Origin: Arthrobacter sp. AK04 | GTDB lineage: Bacteria; Actinomycetota; Actinomycetes; Actinomycetales; Micrococcaceae | Reading direction: 5' to 3' | Assembly (NCBI RefSeq): GCF_021129155.1 | Contig: NZ_JAJOMC010000001.1 | Coordinates: 124,001-188,000, forward strand | DNA length: 64,000 nucleotides | Shown: positions 10,822-18,471 of the stretch, piece by piece | Numbering within the stretch: the first letter of the stretch is position 1 | Layout: every line of letters begins with the position of its first letter | Notes under the pieces: generated by a model | The model's input: only the letters and a program-made list of their open reading frames with translations | What the model was told of the DNA's origin: nothing | Databases searched by the model: none | Program-made: the position numbers and the translations under genes

Positions 10822-11301
10822 ATGAGCCCCACCCTGACCACCAAGCTCCAGCCCGGAACCCCGGCCCCTGACTTCACCCTTCAGGATGCCCAGGGCCGCG
10901 AGACTGCCTTGGCCGATTACCGTGGCAAGAACGTCATCGTGTACTTCTACCCGAAGGCCGCCACCCCCGGCTGCACCACCGAGGCCTGCGACTTCCGCGA
11001 CAGCCTGGCCTCCCTGCAGGGCAAGGGCTACGAGGTCATCGGCGTCTCCCCCGACGAGCCCGAGGCCCTGGCCGGCTTCACGGGCGACTTCTCCCTGACC
11101 TTCCCGCTGCTCTCCGACCCCGACCACACAGTTGCCCTGGCCTACGGCGCCTGGGGCGAAAAGCTGGTCAACGGGGAAATCACCGAGGGGCTGGTCCGCT
11201 CCACCGTTGTGGTGGATCCCGAAGGCAACGTTGTCCTGGCCCAGTACCAGGTCAAGGCCGACGGCCACGTGGCCGCCCTGAAGGAAGCCCTGGGAATCTA
11301 A
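10822..11301 (+). CDS. bcp: thioredoxin-dependent peroxiredoxin, BCP/PrxQ type
   Basis: Reduces hydrogen peroxide and organic peroxides in the cytosol. The 159 residues form a thioredoxin-fold AhpC/TSA domain with peroxidatic Cys51 in ATPGCTTEACDFRD; Cys56 five residues later is the resolving Cys of the PrxQ subtype. AAAGGA stands 7 bases before the ATG. It is an independent gene ending at a strong bidirectional hairpin shared with the convergent MFS gene. Confidence 0.93.
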   Translation: MSPTLTTKLQPGTPAPDFTLQDAQGRETALADYRGKNVIVYFYPKAATPGCTTEACDFRDSLASLQGKGYEVIGVSPDEPEALAGFTGDFSLTFPLLSDPDHTVALAYGAWGEKLVNGEITEGLVRSTVVVDPEGNVVLAQYQVKADGHVAALKEALGI

Positions 11302-11303
11302 CG

Positions 11304-11362
11304 CTCTCGCACTTAAAGCGGCTTTTCCCCAAACCCTCTCCCACTTAAAGCCGCTTTTCACC
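11304..11362 (+). repeat. 27-bp imperfect tandem direct repeat after bcp
   Basis: CTCTCGCACTTAAAGCGGCT at 11304 recurs at 11336 as CTCTCCCACTTAAAGCCGCT, with only 3 differences over 27 bases and a 32-bp period. Each unit holds a small AAAGC-N-GCTTT hairpin. It lies directly before the terminator hairpin. Confidence 0.65.
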
Positions 11363-11398
11363 GGACGCTCCTGCAGTTTGAACTGCGGGAGCGTCCGG
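11361..11398. terminator. bidirectional terminator between bcp and the MFS gene
   Basis: An 18-bp stem (11361-11378 with 11381-11398) containing a single T-G wobble and a very tight loop, placed exactly between two convergent stop codons. Confidence 0.8.
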
Positions 11399-11400
11399 CG

Positions 11401-12894
11401 TTAAGGGCCGCTGGCCGCCGCTTTCGCCTCTACCGCCGCGGCGGCATATTCTTCCGAGACGCGGCGGTAGACCGGGGTGAGGAAAGCCAGCAGCGCGGCG
11501 ATGACCATAATGACCCCGGCCACGAGGAACACCAGGGCGATGCCTCGGGAGGTGCCCTCGCCCAGCAGCGGGGCCAGCCGGGCGGCGCCTTCGGCGGACC
11601 GTGCGTAGGGAATGATCCAAAACTGGGCGATCGGGGCGATCAGGAACGCCGTGACGGGCGACGCCGCGGACTCGAACGCCATGGCGAACCCGAACACCCG
11701 GCCCTGCCGCTGCAAAGGCACCACCTGCTGGATGACTGTCTGTTCGGCGGCTTCAACAAAGGGCACCAGGACCAGGTAGGCCCAGATGCCCGCGATGTAC
11801 AGCCACGCCCACTCCCGCACCGTGAACACGGCTCCCAGGACGCCCATCAACGCGACCGCAAGGAGCAGGGTGCGTAACGGGTTGGAACCCAGCCCGAACT
11901 TGCCGATCAGCGCGCCGCCCACAAGGATCCCCGTGAACCCCACCGCCGAAAAGATGCCCCACAGCTCCACAGGGAACATCTCCAGGCCGTAAGGGTCCAT
12001 CAAGGCCATGTAGACGCCGCCAATGAAGTTGTTGAACGTGGAAAACAGGATCAGGGCGAAAAGCCCGGAAATGGCCAGCACGGCAGCGAGGGAGCCGCGC
12101 AGGTCGAAGCTGCCATGGGCATCCGTGGCTGCCGCCCGCACTTCCTCGGGTATGCGCAGGGTGAGCAGGTGCAGGAATGCGAGCGCGGTGAGTGCCAATG
12201 CGACGGCGATGGTCCAGCCCATGCCGAGCAGCCCCACCGAGAGCCCGGAAAGCACGGACGTGACGATGAACATCAGTCCCTGCACCATGCCCACCATCCC
12301 GTTGGCGTTGGCGCGGCGGTCGGGCTCGATCAGGATGGTAACCGTGGTGGAGAGGGCGATGTTGCGCATGTTTTCAACCACCGCGCCGACCAGGATGACC
12401 AGCGTGAACACCCAGAACCACGGCCGGGTCAGGTCCAGCAGCCAGGCGGTGGGCGTCAGCAAGAACATGGCCCCGGATAACGCAAACATCACCAGGGTGA
12501 AGGCCGCGGCAAAGCGCATCACGGCCAGCTTGCGGTAGCGGTCCACGAACGTGCCGAAGCTGATGCTGGAGACGGCAATAAGAAGCATGTACGCCCCGCC
12601 CACCACACCGGTGGCGATCATGTTGCGCGTCTCCAGGTACACCCAGAACGTCAAGGCGAACCATAGATAGCTGGTGGTGACGTTGGCGGCGGCGGTGTTC
12701 ACCAGGACGCCGGTGAAGGTGCGGGACCGCTGTGCAGGGGTGCGGAAAGAGGTGTCGACGGCGTCCGGATCAGTGAGGAGCGGAGCCCCGCCGTCGTCTG
12801 GCGCGGCGGACGCTACTGCAACGTCCTCGCTAAGTCTTTTCCCGCCGTCGGAAGCCGCTGCAGCGCGCGGCGGGACCGGCTCCTGCTCGGTCAT
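11401..12894 (-). CDS. MFS transporter, putative drug/metabolite exporter
   Basis: A 497-residue membrane protein with about 12 hydrophobic segments after an unusually long, hydrophilic N-terminal tail of about 60 residues. Motifs such as VDRYRKLAVMRFA after TM2 and the general layout resemble the MFS_1/enterobactin-exporter-like group (tetracycline/macrolide type). Substrate not predictable. It runs convergently to bcp and shares its terminator. The Shine-Dalgarno match before the ATG at 12894 is weak. Confidence 0.8.
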   Translation of the reverse strand: MTEQEPVPPRAAAASDGGKRLSEDVAVASAAPDDGGAPLLTDPDAVDTSFRTPAQRSRTFTGVLVNTAAANVTTSYLWFALTFWVYLETRNMIATGVVGGAYMLLIAVSSISFGTFVDRYRKLAVMRFAAAFTLVMFALSGAMFLLTPTAWLLDLTRPWFWVFTLVILVGAVVENMRNIALSTTVTILIEPDRRANANGMVGMVQGLMFIVTSVLSGLSVGLLGMGWTIAVALALTALAFLHLLTLRIPEEVRAAATDAHGSFDLRGSLAAVLAISGLFALILFSTFNNFIGGVYMALMDPYGLEMFPVELWGIFSAVGFTGILVGGALIGKFGLGSNPLRTLLLAVALMGVLGAVFTVREWAWLYIAGIWAYLVLVPFVEAAEQTVIQQVVPLQRQGRVFGFAMAFESAASPVTAFLIAPIAQFWIIPYARSAEGAARLAPLLGEGTSRGIALVFLVAGVIMVIAALLAFLTPVYRRVSEEYAAAAVEAKAAASGP

Positions 12895-12950
12895 GCGTCC
12901 CAGTGTAATGACAACCCGGGAGCATGGACACGGTCAGGGGCGGGGGCCTG

Positions 12951-13154
12951 TCAGCGTTTGTCGCGGTCGTTGAATTCCTCGTCCAGCTCGTAGTGGCGGA
13001 ATTCGGTTTCGGGGTCGGGTTCGCCCTCCGCCACTACCTCATGATCGAGTTGGCGCTGAACCTGGCTGTCCAGGACCTGCAGTTCCTGGTCCGTAACCTT
13101 CTCCAGGTCCTCCGGAAACTGGTCGTCCGGAGTGAGGTGCAGCTTGTCGTTCAT
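12951..13154 (-). CDS. small acidic hypothetical protein
   Basis: A 67-residue hydrophilic, strongly acidic protein (MNDKLHLTPDDQFPEDLEKV at the start; many Asp/Glu, no Cys, no membrane segment), mostly helical by composition. The start at 13154 is my choice; an in-frame ATG at 13166 would add four residues. It is divergent from the GNAT gene by about 100 bp. Codon use fits the genome (G/C in third positions). No family or function recognised. Confidence 0.6.
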   Translation of the reverse strand: MNDKLHLTPDDQFPEDLEKVTDQELQVLDSQVQRQLDHEVVAEGEPDPETEFRHYELDEEFNDRDKR

Positions 13155-13253
13155 TGTGCCCGCCATGTCTATCCGCAGTTGCCGTGTCGGTACAGTGTAG
13201 CGGTGCTGTCGCCATGCGTTGCGGGCCATACAGCCCAGTGACAGGATGGCCGC

Positions 13254-13832
13254 ATGGGCATCGAGGTCCGTCCCGCAACCACCTTCGAGGACGTCAAAAC
13301 CATGGTGGGACCCAAGCGTCCCGACGCCAACGTCTGCTGGTGCCTGAGCTACCGCATCCCGTCGAAACAAAACCAGGCCCTGCGCGGGACCGAGCGCGGG
13401 GACCTGGTGAAGCAGCTGGTGGCACAAAGCCCCCCGCCGGGGGTTTTGGCGTACGACGGCGGCGAGGTAGTCGGGTGGGCAGCGGTGCACCCCCGTGCGG
13501 ACACCAGTTTCGCCGGCAACCGCAAGATCCCGCACGTGGACGATGCGGAGGTGTGGTCCGTGTGGTGCATCAGGGTACGGCCCGGCTACCGCGGCAAAGG
13601 CATCTCGCTCCATCTGCTGGCCGGCGCGGTGGACATGGCCAGGAGCTTCGGGGCGCCCGCGGTTGAGGGGTACCCGGTGGACAACGGCGGCAGGAAAGTG
13701 GACCTCACCATGGCTTACGTGGGCACGCGCAAGCTGTTTGAGGATGCGGGTTTCGCCAAGGTTGCGGACACTGGGTCAGTGCTCAACGGTTTCCCGCGGG
13801 TGCTGATGCGGCTGGAGCTGCTGCGCCACTGA
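13254..13832 (+). CDS. GNAT-family N-acetyltransferase
   Basis: A 192-residue acetyltransferase. The acetyl-CoA pyrophosphate-binding motif A is clear: CIRVRPGYRGKGISLHLLAG, followed by AVDMARSFGAPAVEGYPVD. The N-terminal part holds NVCWCLSYRIP, a pattern of a subgroup common in actinobacteria; the C-terminus has KLFEDAGFAKV. The substrate (small molecule or protein) is unknown. Stands alone; a tiny membrane-protein gene converges on it 5 bp away. Confidence 0.82.
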   Translation: MGIEVRPATTFEDVKTMVGPKRPDANVCWCLSYRIPSKQNQALRGTERGDLVKQLVAQSPPPGVLAYDGGEVVGWAAVHPRADTSFAGNRKIPHVDDAEVWSVWCIRVRPGYRGKGISLHLLAGAVDMARSFGAPAVEGYPVDNGGRKVDLTMAYVGTRKLFEDAGFAKVADTGSVLNGFPRVLMRLELLRH

Positions 13833-13837
13833 GGGCG

Positions 13838-13957
13838 TCAGGGTTTCTTCCACCATTTGCCGGGCCAGTCCTCGTCAATGGCCCACAGGGCCAAAAGCAG
13901 TGCGTCCACTGTCATGAGTCCCGCAATGAGGTACGCCCAACCTGTCCACCAACCCAT
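13838..13957 (-). CDS. 39-residue single-span membrane protein
   Basis: A tiny gene supported by a good ribosome-binding site: AGGAG 7 bases before the ATG at 13957. The product starts MGWWTGWAYLIAGLMTVDAL, has one transmembrane helix (about residues 6-27) and a short charged, Trp-rich tail (DEDWPGKWWKKP) likely at the membrane interface. Function unknown. The stop lies 5 bp from the convergent GNAT stop. Confidence 0.6.
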   Translation of the reverse strand: MGWWTGWAYLIAGLMTVDALLLALWAIDEDWPGKWWKKP

Positions 13958-14012
13958 AACAATCTCCTGACCCGGTAACCCCCAGCCACTCGATTGCTCA
14001 TAAGTGTGGCAC

Positions 14013-14327
14013 CTAAAGCGCCAGGACGGAACGCCCTCCACCCGCAGACTTGAAAAGCGCCTCCAGCCTGACATGCGCTTCCGTCTCCAGCTTGAGGCGG
14101 CGGGTCAGCCTCTCCACCTGCTGGGACATCTCGTCCCCCACCGGAAGCCGGTCCCCCGGCCAGCTCCACACCTCCCGCGACTCGGCCAAAGCAGCCGCCA
14201 GCGCAGTGGCGGCAGCGCTCACCTTCCGCCTGTGGAAATACACACGCAGCAGCGCCCGGCCTTTGTCCAAGGCCGCAAAGGCGGCCGCGTGGGCCGCCGC
14301 CTGGTCTATGATCCTGATTTGCCCCAT
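14013..14327 (-). CDS. 104-residue helical hypothetical protein
   Basis: Starts MGQIRIIDQAAAHAAAFAAL and appears all-helical: Ala-rich first half, then an amphipathic helix around MSQQVERLTRRLKLETEAHV. It ends in a Gly-rich tail. No Cys, signal peptide or membrane segment. Third-position G/C is high throughout this frame, which supports real coding. The gene is divergent (231 bp apart) from the receiver-PP2C gene at 14559, so shared regulation is possible. No family recognised. Confidence 0.55.
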   Translation of the reverse strand: MGQIRIIDQAAAHAAAFAALDKGRALLRVYFHRRKVSAAATALAAALAESREVWSWPGDRLPVGDEMSQQVERLTRRLKLETEAHVRLEALFKSAGGGRSVLAL

Positions 14328-14558
14328 GACCTGCACCTTTTTCCGAGCCGTGCAGCCGTCCGGCAGGCCGCCCTTGGCCCGGTTCCGATGAAAGCTGCTC
14401 CGTGCCTTCGAGTGTCCCGGGCGGACCTCAATGTCCGGGCAAGCAGGTCCAAGGATTTGCACAAGATCCGGCGCCGCCGGACGAGGCTTGGCGCCCGGCG
14501 CCCCCTTGTAAAGCGCCGCGACATGCCTCGTGGGGGTTAATACGGTAGAAGTAGACCT

Positions 14559-15671
14559 ATGGTCTCTCCCACCGAATCCCGACGTGCCGTTGTCATCGAG
14601 GATGACCCGGACATCCGCGGGCTGCTGATCCGCGTCCTTGTTAAGCAAGGGTTCGACGTCACCCAGGCGGGAGCCGGCCTGGCGGGGGTGGAAGAAGTGC
14701 GCCGGGTCCAGCCGGACCTGGTCACGCTGGACCTGAACCTGCCGGACCTTGACGGCCTGGAAGTCTGCAAGCTGCTCCGCGAGTTCTCGGACGCCTTCAT
14801 CGTGATGCTCACCGCCCGGGCCGACGAGTTGGATAAGCTGACCGGCCTGGACAACGGCGCGGACGAGTACCTCAGCAAACCGTTCAGCCCGCGCGAGCTC
14901 CAGTCCAGGATCAATGCCCTGTTCCGCCGCCGGCCGTCCGCAGCCGCGGATTCTGCCGCCCGCAACGACCTGGAGCGGGCCACGGAGGTCCAGCAAAGCC
15001 TCCTGCCCCAGGAGAACATCCAGGTGGAGGGCTACGATGTCGCCGGAGTGTTCAGGCCCTCGCGGAACGTTGGCGGGGACTTCTATGACTGGTACCTGAC
15101 CCCGGACGGGCTCCACCTGACCTTCGCCGACGCCATGGGCAAGGGGATGGGTGCCGCGCTCATTGCCGCAACGGTCCGCGCGGTGATGCGCTCCACGGGC
15201 CTGCGGCATGACCTGGACACGGCCTTCGGCTCGGCCAGCAGGGCGATCGCCGCGGACCTGGACTCCTCCAACTCCTTCGTCACCCTCTTCCATGCCCGCC
15301 TGGACGCCGCTTCCGGGCGGGTCAGCTACGTCGACGCCGGCCACGGGCTTGCGCTGCACGTGCAGTCCGGCGGCACGGTGCACCGCCTGCCCTCGGGCGG
15401 CCCCCCGGTGGGAGCGTGGCCAGGAACGGAATGGCCGCAGTCGGCCCTGGACCTGCTGCCGGGGGATTCCCTGGTGGTTGTGAGCGACGGCGTGCTGGAC
15501 GTTTTCGACTCCGTGGAGGCCTTTACCGACGCCGTACTCCGTGCAACCCACAACCAGGAGTCAGCGCAGGCTGCCAGCACTGCCATCCTCGCCCTGGCGC
15601 CCGCCGCCACGGCTGAGGATGACGTCACGGTGGTTGTGGTCCGCCGGCTGCCGCAGGAAGCCGCGGCATGA
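14559..15671 (+). CDS. response regulator with SpoIIE/RsbU-type PP2C phosphatase output
   Basis: A 370-residue cytosolic protein. Residues 8-125 are a receiver (acidic EDD at 14-16, phosphoacceptor Asp58 in TLDLNLPD, Thr85, Lys107). Residues about 150-365 are a PP2C-like SpoIIE phosphatase (SLLPQENIQVEGYDVAG, RNVGGDFYDW, FADAMGKGMGAAL, LVVVSDGVLDVFD). The family dephosphorylates STAS antagonists in partner-switching cascades, and a STAS gene and an RsbW-like kinase gene lie two and three genes downstream. It overlaps the glycosyltransferase gene by 4 bp (ATGA). No cognate histidine kinase is in the operon; the kinase at 18472-19743 is convergent and a possible partner. Confidence 0.92.
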   Translation: MVSPTESRRAVVIEDDPDIRGLLIRVLVKQGFDVTQAGAGLAGVEEVRRVQPDLVTLDLNLPDLDGLEVCKLLREFSDAFIVMLTARADELDKLTGLDNGADEYLSKPFSPRELQSRINALFRRRPSAAADSAARNDLERATEVQQSLLPQENIQVEGYDVAGVFRPSRNVGGDFYDWYLTPDGLHLTFADAMGKGMGAALIAATVRAVMRSTGLRHDLDTAFGSASRAIAADLDSSNSFVTLFHARLDAASGRVSYVDAGHGLALHVQSGGTVHRLPSGGPPVGAWPGTEWPQSALDLLPGDSLVVVSDGVLDVFDSVEAFTDAVLRATHNQESAQAASTAILALAPAATAEDDVTVVVVRRLPQEAAA

Positions 15672-17644
15672 CCCGCTTCTGGACCCGGCTTGTTGTTGTC
15701 CTGACCGTCATCACGGGCGTCAACTACATCGCCTGGCGCTGGGCCGCCTCGCTGAACTGGGACGCCTGGTGGATTGCGCTGCCGCTGGTGATCGCCGAGA
15801 CCTACAGCCTGATCGACGTCATGCTCTTCGGCATGACCGTGTGGAAGCTGAAGATCCGCAAGGGCGCCCCGCCGCCCCCGCCCGATGCCACCGTGGACGT
15901 CTTCATCACCACGTACAACGAAGACCTGGACATGGTGATGACCACCGCGCTGGCCGCGCAGCAGATCAGGCACCCGCACAGCACCTGGATCCTGGACGAC
16001 GGCGCCCGCCCCGAGCTGAAGGCCCTCGCCGAAGAACACGGCCTGGGCTACGTCACCCGGAGCGGGGATTGGACCTCCAACCTGCCCCGGCACGCCAAGG
16101 CCGGCAACCTCAACAACGCGCTGATGCAGACGCACGGCGAGTTCCTCCTGATCCTGGACGCAGACCAGATCCCGGAGCCGGACATCCTGGAAAAGACCCT
16201 GGGATACTTCAACAACCGCCGGGTGGCCCTGGTCCAGACGCCGCAGTACTTCAGCAACGTCCCCGCCGACGATCCGCTGGGCAGCCAGGCTCCCCTGTTC
16301 TACGGCCCCATCCAGCAGGGCAAGGACGGCTGGAACGCGGCCTTCTTCTGCGGCTCCAACGCCATCCTGCGCCGCGAGGCCCTGATGCAGCTGGGCCTGG
16401 TGGGCTACGTCAAGGAGACCGAGAAGAGCATCCGCAGGGCGCTGGCCGCCTCGCGCTCCGCCATCAAGCAGGCCCGGAAGTCAGCGGACACGGAAACGCC
16501 GCTGGTTGCCCAGGTGCTGGACGAAGTTGAAGCTGCCACCCGCGAGGCCCAGCAGGAACTCGACGCCGGGCAGCCGCTGGGCGAGATCACCTACCGGGTC
16601 CGCCGCCGCGTGGACGCTGCCGTGCAGACCCTGGTGATGGCCGACGTCGAAGCCCTCCAGGCTGACCTTGAAGAGATCGCGGCCATGGAACTGGCCCATG
16701 TGGGCGAGTCCGGTGTTCCGGTGGTGGCGGACGACGCCGTGCAGCGGATGTCCGCCCGCGACTGGTCGCCGCTGGGCGCCCTCGAATCCGTGCAGGCCGT
16801 CCTGGACGCGCTGTCCGTGGAACGCAACGACGAAGCCCAGCCGGTCATGCCGCTGGCCACCATCTCCGTCACCGAGGACATGGCCACCGCCATGCGCATG
16901 CACGCCATGGGCTGGGAGAGCGTCTACCACCACGAGGTCCTGGCCTACGGCCTGGCTCCGGAGGACCTGAAGACCATGCTCACCCAGCGGCTCCGCTGGG
17001 CGCAGGGCACCATCCAGGTGCTGCTGCGGGAAAACCCGCTGGTCCAGAAGGGCCTCAAGCTCGGCCAGCGGCTCATGTACTTCGCCACCATGTGGACCTA
17101 CCTGAGCGGTTACGCGGCGGTCATCTATTTCGCCGCGCCCATCATCTACCTGCTGCTGGGCATCCTGCCGGTCACCAGCCTGAGCTGGGACTTCTTCATC
17201 CGGTTCATCCCCTTCATGGTGGTCAACCAGCTGCTGTTCGCCGTCGCCGGCCGCGGCATCCCCACCTGGCGCGGGCAGCAGTACAGCCTTGCGCTGTTTC
17301 CCACCTGGATCAAGGCGTGTTCGACGGCGGCCCGCAACGTGTGGTTTGGCCGTCCCCTTGGGTTTGCCGTCACCCCCAAGGCGCGCCAGAGCGGCGGACC
17401 CAGCTGGAGCCTGATCCAGCCGCAGATCGTGGTGTCCGTGCTGCTGGCGGTGGCCGCCGTCGTCGGAATCATCCGCCTGGCCACCGGACTCGCGGAACCC
17501 CTGGGCACGCTGGTGAACGTGGCCTGGGTCATTTTCGACCTGGTGGTCATGAGCATCCTGGTCCGCGCAGTGCTTTACAAAGGTTTCGAACCGGCCGCCG
17601 GGCCGTCAGCCGGTCAACACGAAAGGAATGCCGATGGAGTTTAG
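15668..17644 (+). CDS. family-2 glycosyltransferase, cellulose-synthase-like, with helical insert
   Basis: A 658-residue processive membrane glycosyltransferase. Two N-terminal TM segments (about 8-28, 33-57) precede the catalytic domain: DDG at 110-112, DAD at 164-166, FCGSNA at 227-232, TED at 402-404 and the product-binding QRLRW at 440-444, followed by four or five C-terminal TM segments. Between RREALM (about 240) and TED, where cellulose synthases have only some 15 residues, about 145 mostly helical, charged residues are inserted (about 248-393). There is no PilZ domain, so BcsA-type c-di-GMP control is not expected. Sits between phosphatase and STAS genes in one overlapping operon. The polymer made is unknown. 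Confidence 0.88.
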   Translation: MTRFWTRLVVVLTVITGVNYIAWRWAASLNWDAWWIALPLVIAETYSLIDVMLFGMTVWKLKIRKGAPPPPPDATVDVFITTYNEDLDMVMTTALAAQQIRHPHSTWILDDGARPELKALAEEHGLGYVTRSGDWTSNLPRHAKAGNLNNALMQTHGEFLLILDADQIPEPDILEKTLGYFNNRRVALVQTPQYFSNVPADDPLGSQAPLFYGPIQQGKDGWNAAFFCGSNAILRREALMQLGLVGYVKETEKSIRRALAASRSAIKQARKSADTETPLVAQVLDEVEAATREAQQELDAGQPLGEITYRVRRRVDAAVQTLVMADVEALQADLEEIAAMELAHVGESGVPVVADDAVQRMSARDWSPLGALESVQAVLDALSVERNDEAQPVMPLATISVTEDMATAMRMHAMGWESVYHHEVLAYGLAPEDLKTMLTQRLRWAQGTIQVLLRENPLVQKGLKLGQRLMYFATMWTYLSGYAAVIYFAAPIIYLLLGILPVTSLSWDFFIRFIPFMVVNQLLFAVAGRGIPTWRGQQYSLALFPTWIKACSTAARNVWFGRPLGFAVTPKARQSGGPSWSLIQPQIVVSVLLAVAAVVGIIRLATGLAEPLGTLVNVAWVIFDLVVMSILVRAVLYKGFEPAAGPSAGQHERNADGV

Positions 17645-17966
17645 TTATGAGGTCAAGGACTCGTACGCCGAGGTGAAGGCGGACGGGCGGCTCAACATGG
17701 TCTCCGCACCGAAGCTGCGGGAGTTTGTCACGGATGTGATTGCCGGCGGTTCCAACCGGATCGTGGTCAACCTGGAAAACACGGCGTTCATGGACTCCTC
17801 AGGCCTGGGGGCGCTCATTGGCTGCCTCAAGGCTGCGCGCCAGGCCGGCGGGGACCTCCGGATTGCCGCGGTGCAGCCGCAGGTGAAGATGGTCCTGCAG
17901 CTGACCAGCATGGACAAGGTGCTGACGTCCTACGGTTCAGCCGAAGAGGCGTTCAGCAATGACTGA
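17634..17966 (+). CDS. STAS-domain anti-sigma factor antagonist (SpoIIAA/RsbV-like)
   Basis: A 110-residue single STAS domain. The phosphorylatable Ser lies in FMDSSGLGALIGCLK (Ser55/Ser56). In the family, the unphosphorylated form binds and removes the RsbW-like partner. The start at 17634 is preferred over ATG 17628 because GAAAGG then stands at a proper 7-base distance. It overlaps the end of the glycosyltransferase gene and its own 3' end overlaps the next gene by 8 bp. The natural substrate of the PP2C at 14559 by context. Confidence 0.9.
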   Translation: MEFSYEVKDSYAEVKADGRLNMVSAPKLREFVTDVIAGGSNRIVVNLENTAFMDSSGLGALIGCLKAARQAGGDLRIAAVQPQVKMVLQLTSMDKVLTSYGSAEEAFSND

Positions 17967-18384
17967 GGTCCTGGCCTCGCGCAGCTTCCGGGGACCGGCT
18001 GCCGAAGAGGCCATCGAAGCCGTCCACAACCACCTGGACAGCCTCTGGCTCGACGTCCCCTTCGTGGGGGACATGGACCAGATGACGTTCACGACGGCGG
18101 TGATCGAGTCGGCGTCGAACATTGTCCAGCACGCGGAGCCCGTGGGGCAGGACCCTGTGGAACTCGGCGTGGACATCGAGGTGCAGCCCGCACTGCTGCG
18201 GGCCCGCGTCAGCGCCTACAACGCCGCGCCGCCGTTCGGACCCATGGTCCCCGGGTCGCCGGATGAAGATGCCGAGTCGGGCCGCGGGCTGGCGCTGATC
18301 GAGGCACTGGTCACCACCGTCACGTTCGAGCGCCAGGACGGCACCAACACTTGGGTCCTCACCCGCACGTCCCAGCACGGCTAA
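17959..18384 (+). CDS. RsbW/SpoIIAB-like serine kinase (HATPase_c)
   Basis: A 141-residue GHKL ATPase, the expected kinase and binding partner of the STAS protein. N-box TTAVIESASNIVQHA and the GRGLALIEALV G2-type box are visible. The start overlaps the STAS gene by 8 bp. No sigma factor gene is in the operon, so its output target could be a sigma factor elsewhere or the glycosyltransferase beside it; this cannot be decided from sequence. Confidence 0.85.
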   Translation: MTEVLASRSFRGPAAEEAIEAVHNHLDSLWLDVPFVGDMDQMTFTTAVIESASNIVQHAEPVGQDPVELGVDIEVQPALLRARVSAYNAAPPFGPMVPGSPDEDAESGRGLALIEALVTTVTFERQDGTNTWVLTRTSQHG

Positions 18385-18392
18385 CCCAATAA

Positions 18393-18455
18393 GAGTTTTT
18401 GTCCAGATATGCAGGCTTCCCGCGCCCGGAACCCTGCATATCTGGACAAAAACTC
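18393..18455. repeat. intergenic palindromic element B, copy 2
   Basis: Perfect 23-bp arms (18393-18415 and 18433-18455; outer part GAGTTTTTGTCCAGATATGC) with a 17-nt loop. It lies between convergent genes, where it would serve as a bidirectional terminator. Arms match copy 1 at 5542-5605; loops differ apart from the bases next to the stem. Confidence 0.85.
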
Positions 18456-18471
18456 CTTGGTAACCGGCGCG

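Noticed and set aside
14328..15551. Upstream extension of the minus-strand frame across the receiver-PP2C gene
   Set aside because: The part opposite the phosphatase gene has shadow composition; only the last 104 codons (14013-14327) behave as coding.
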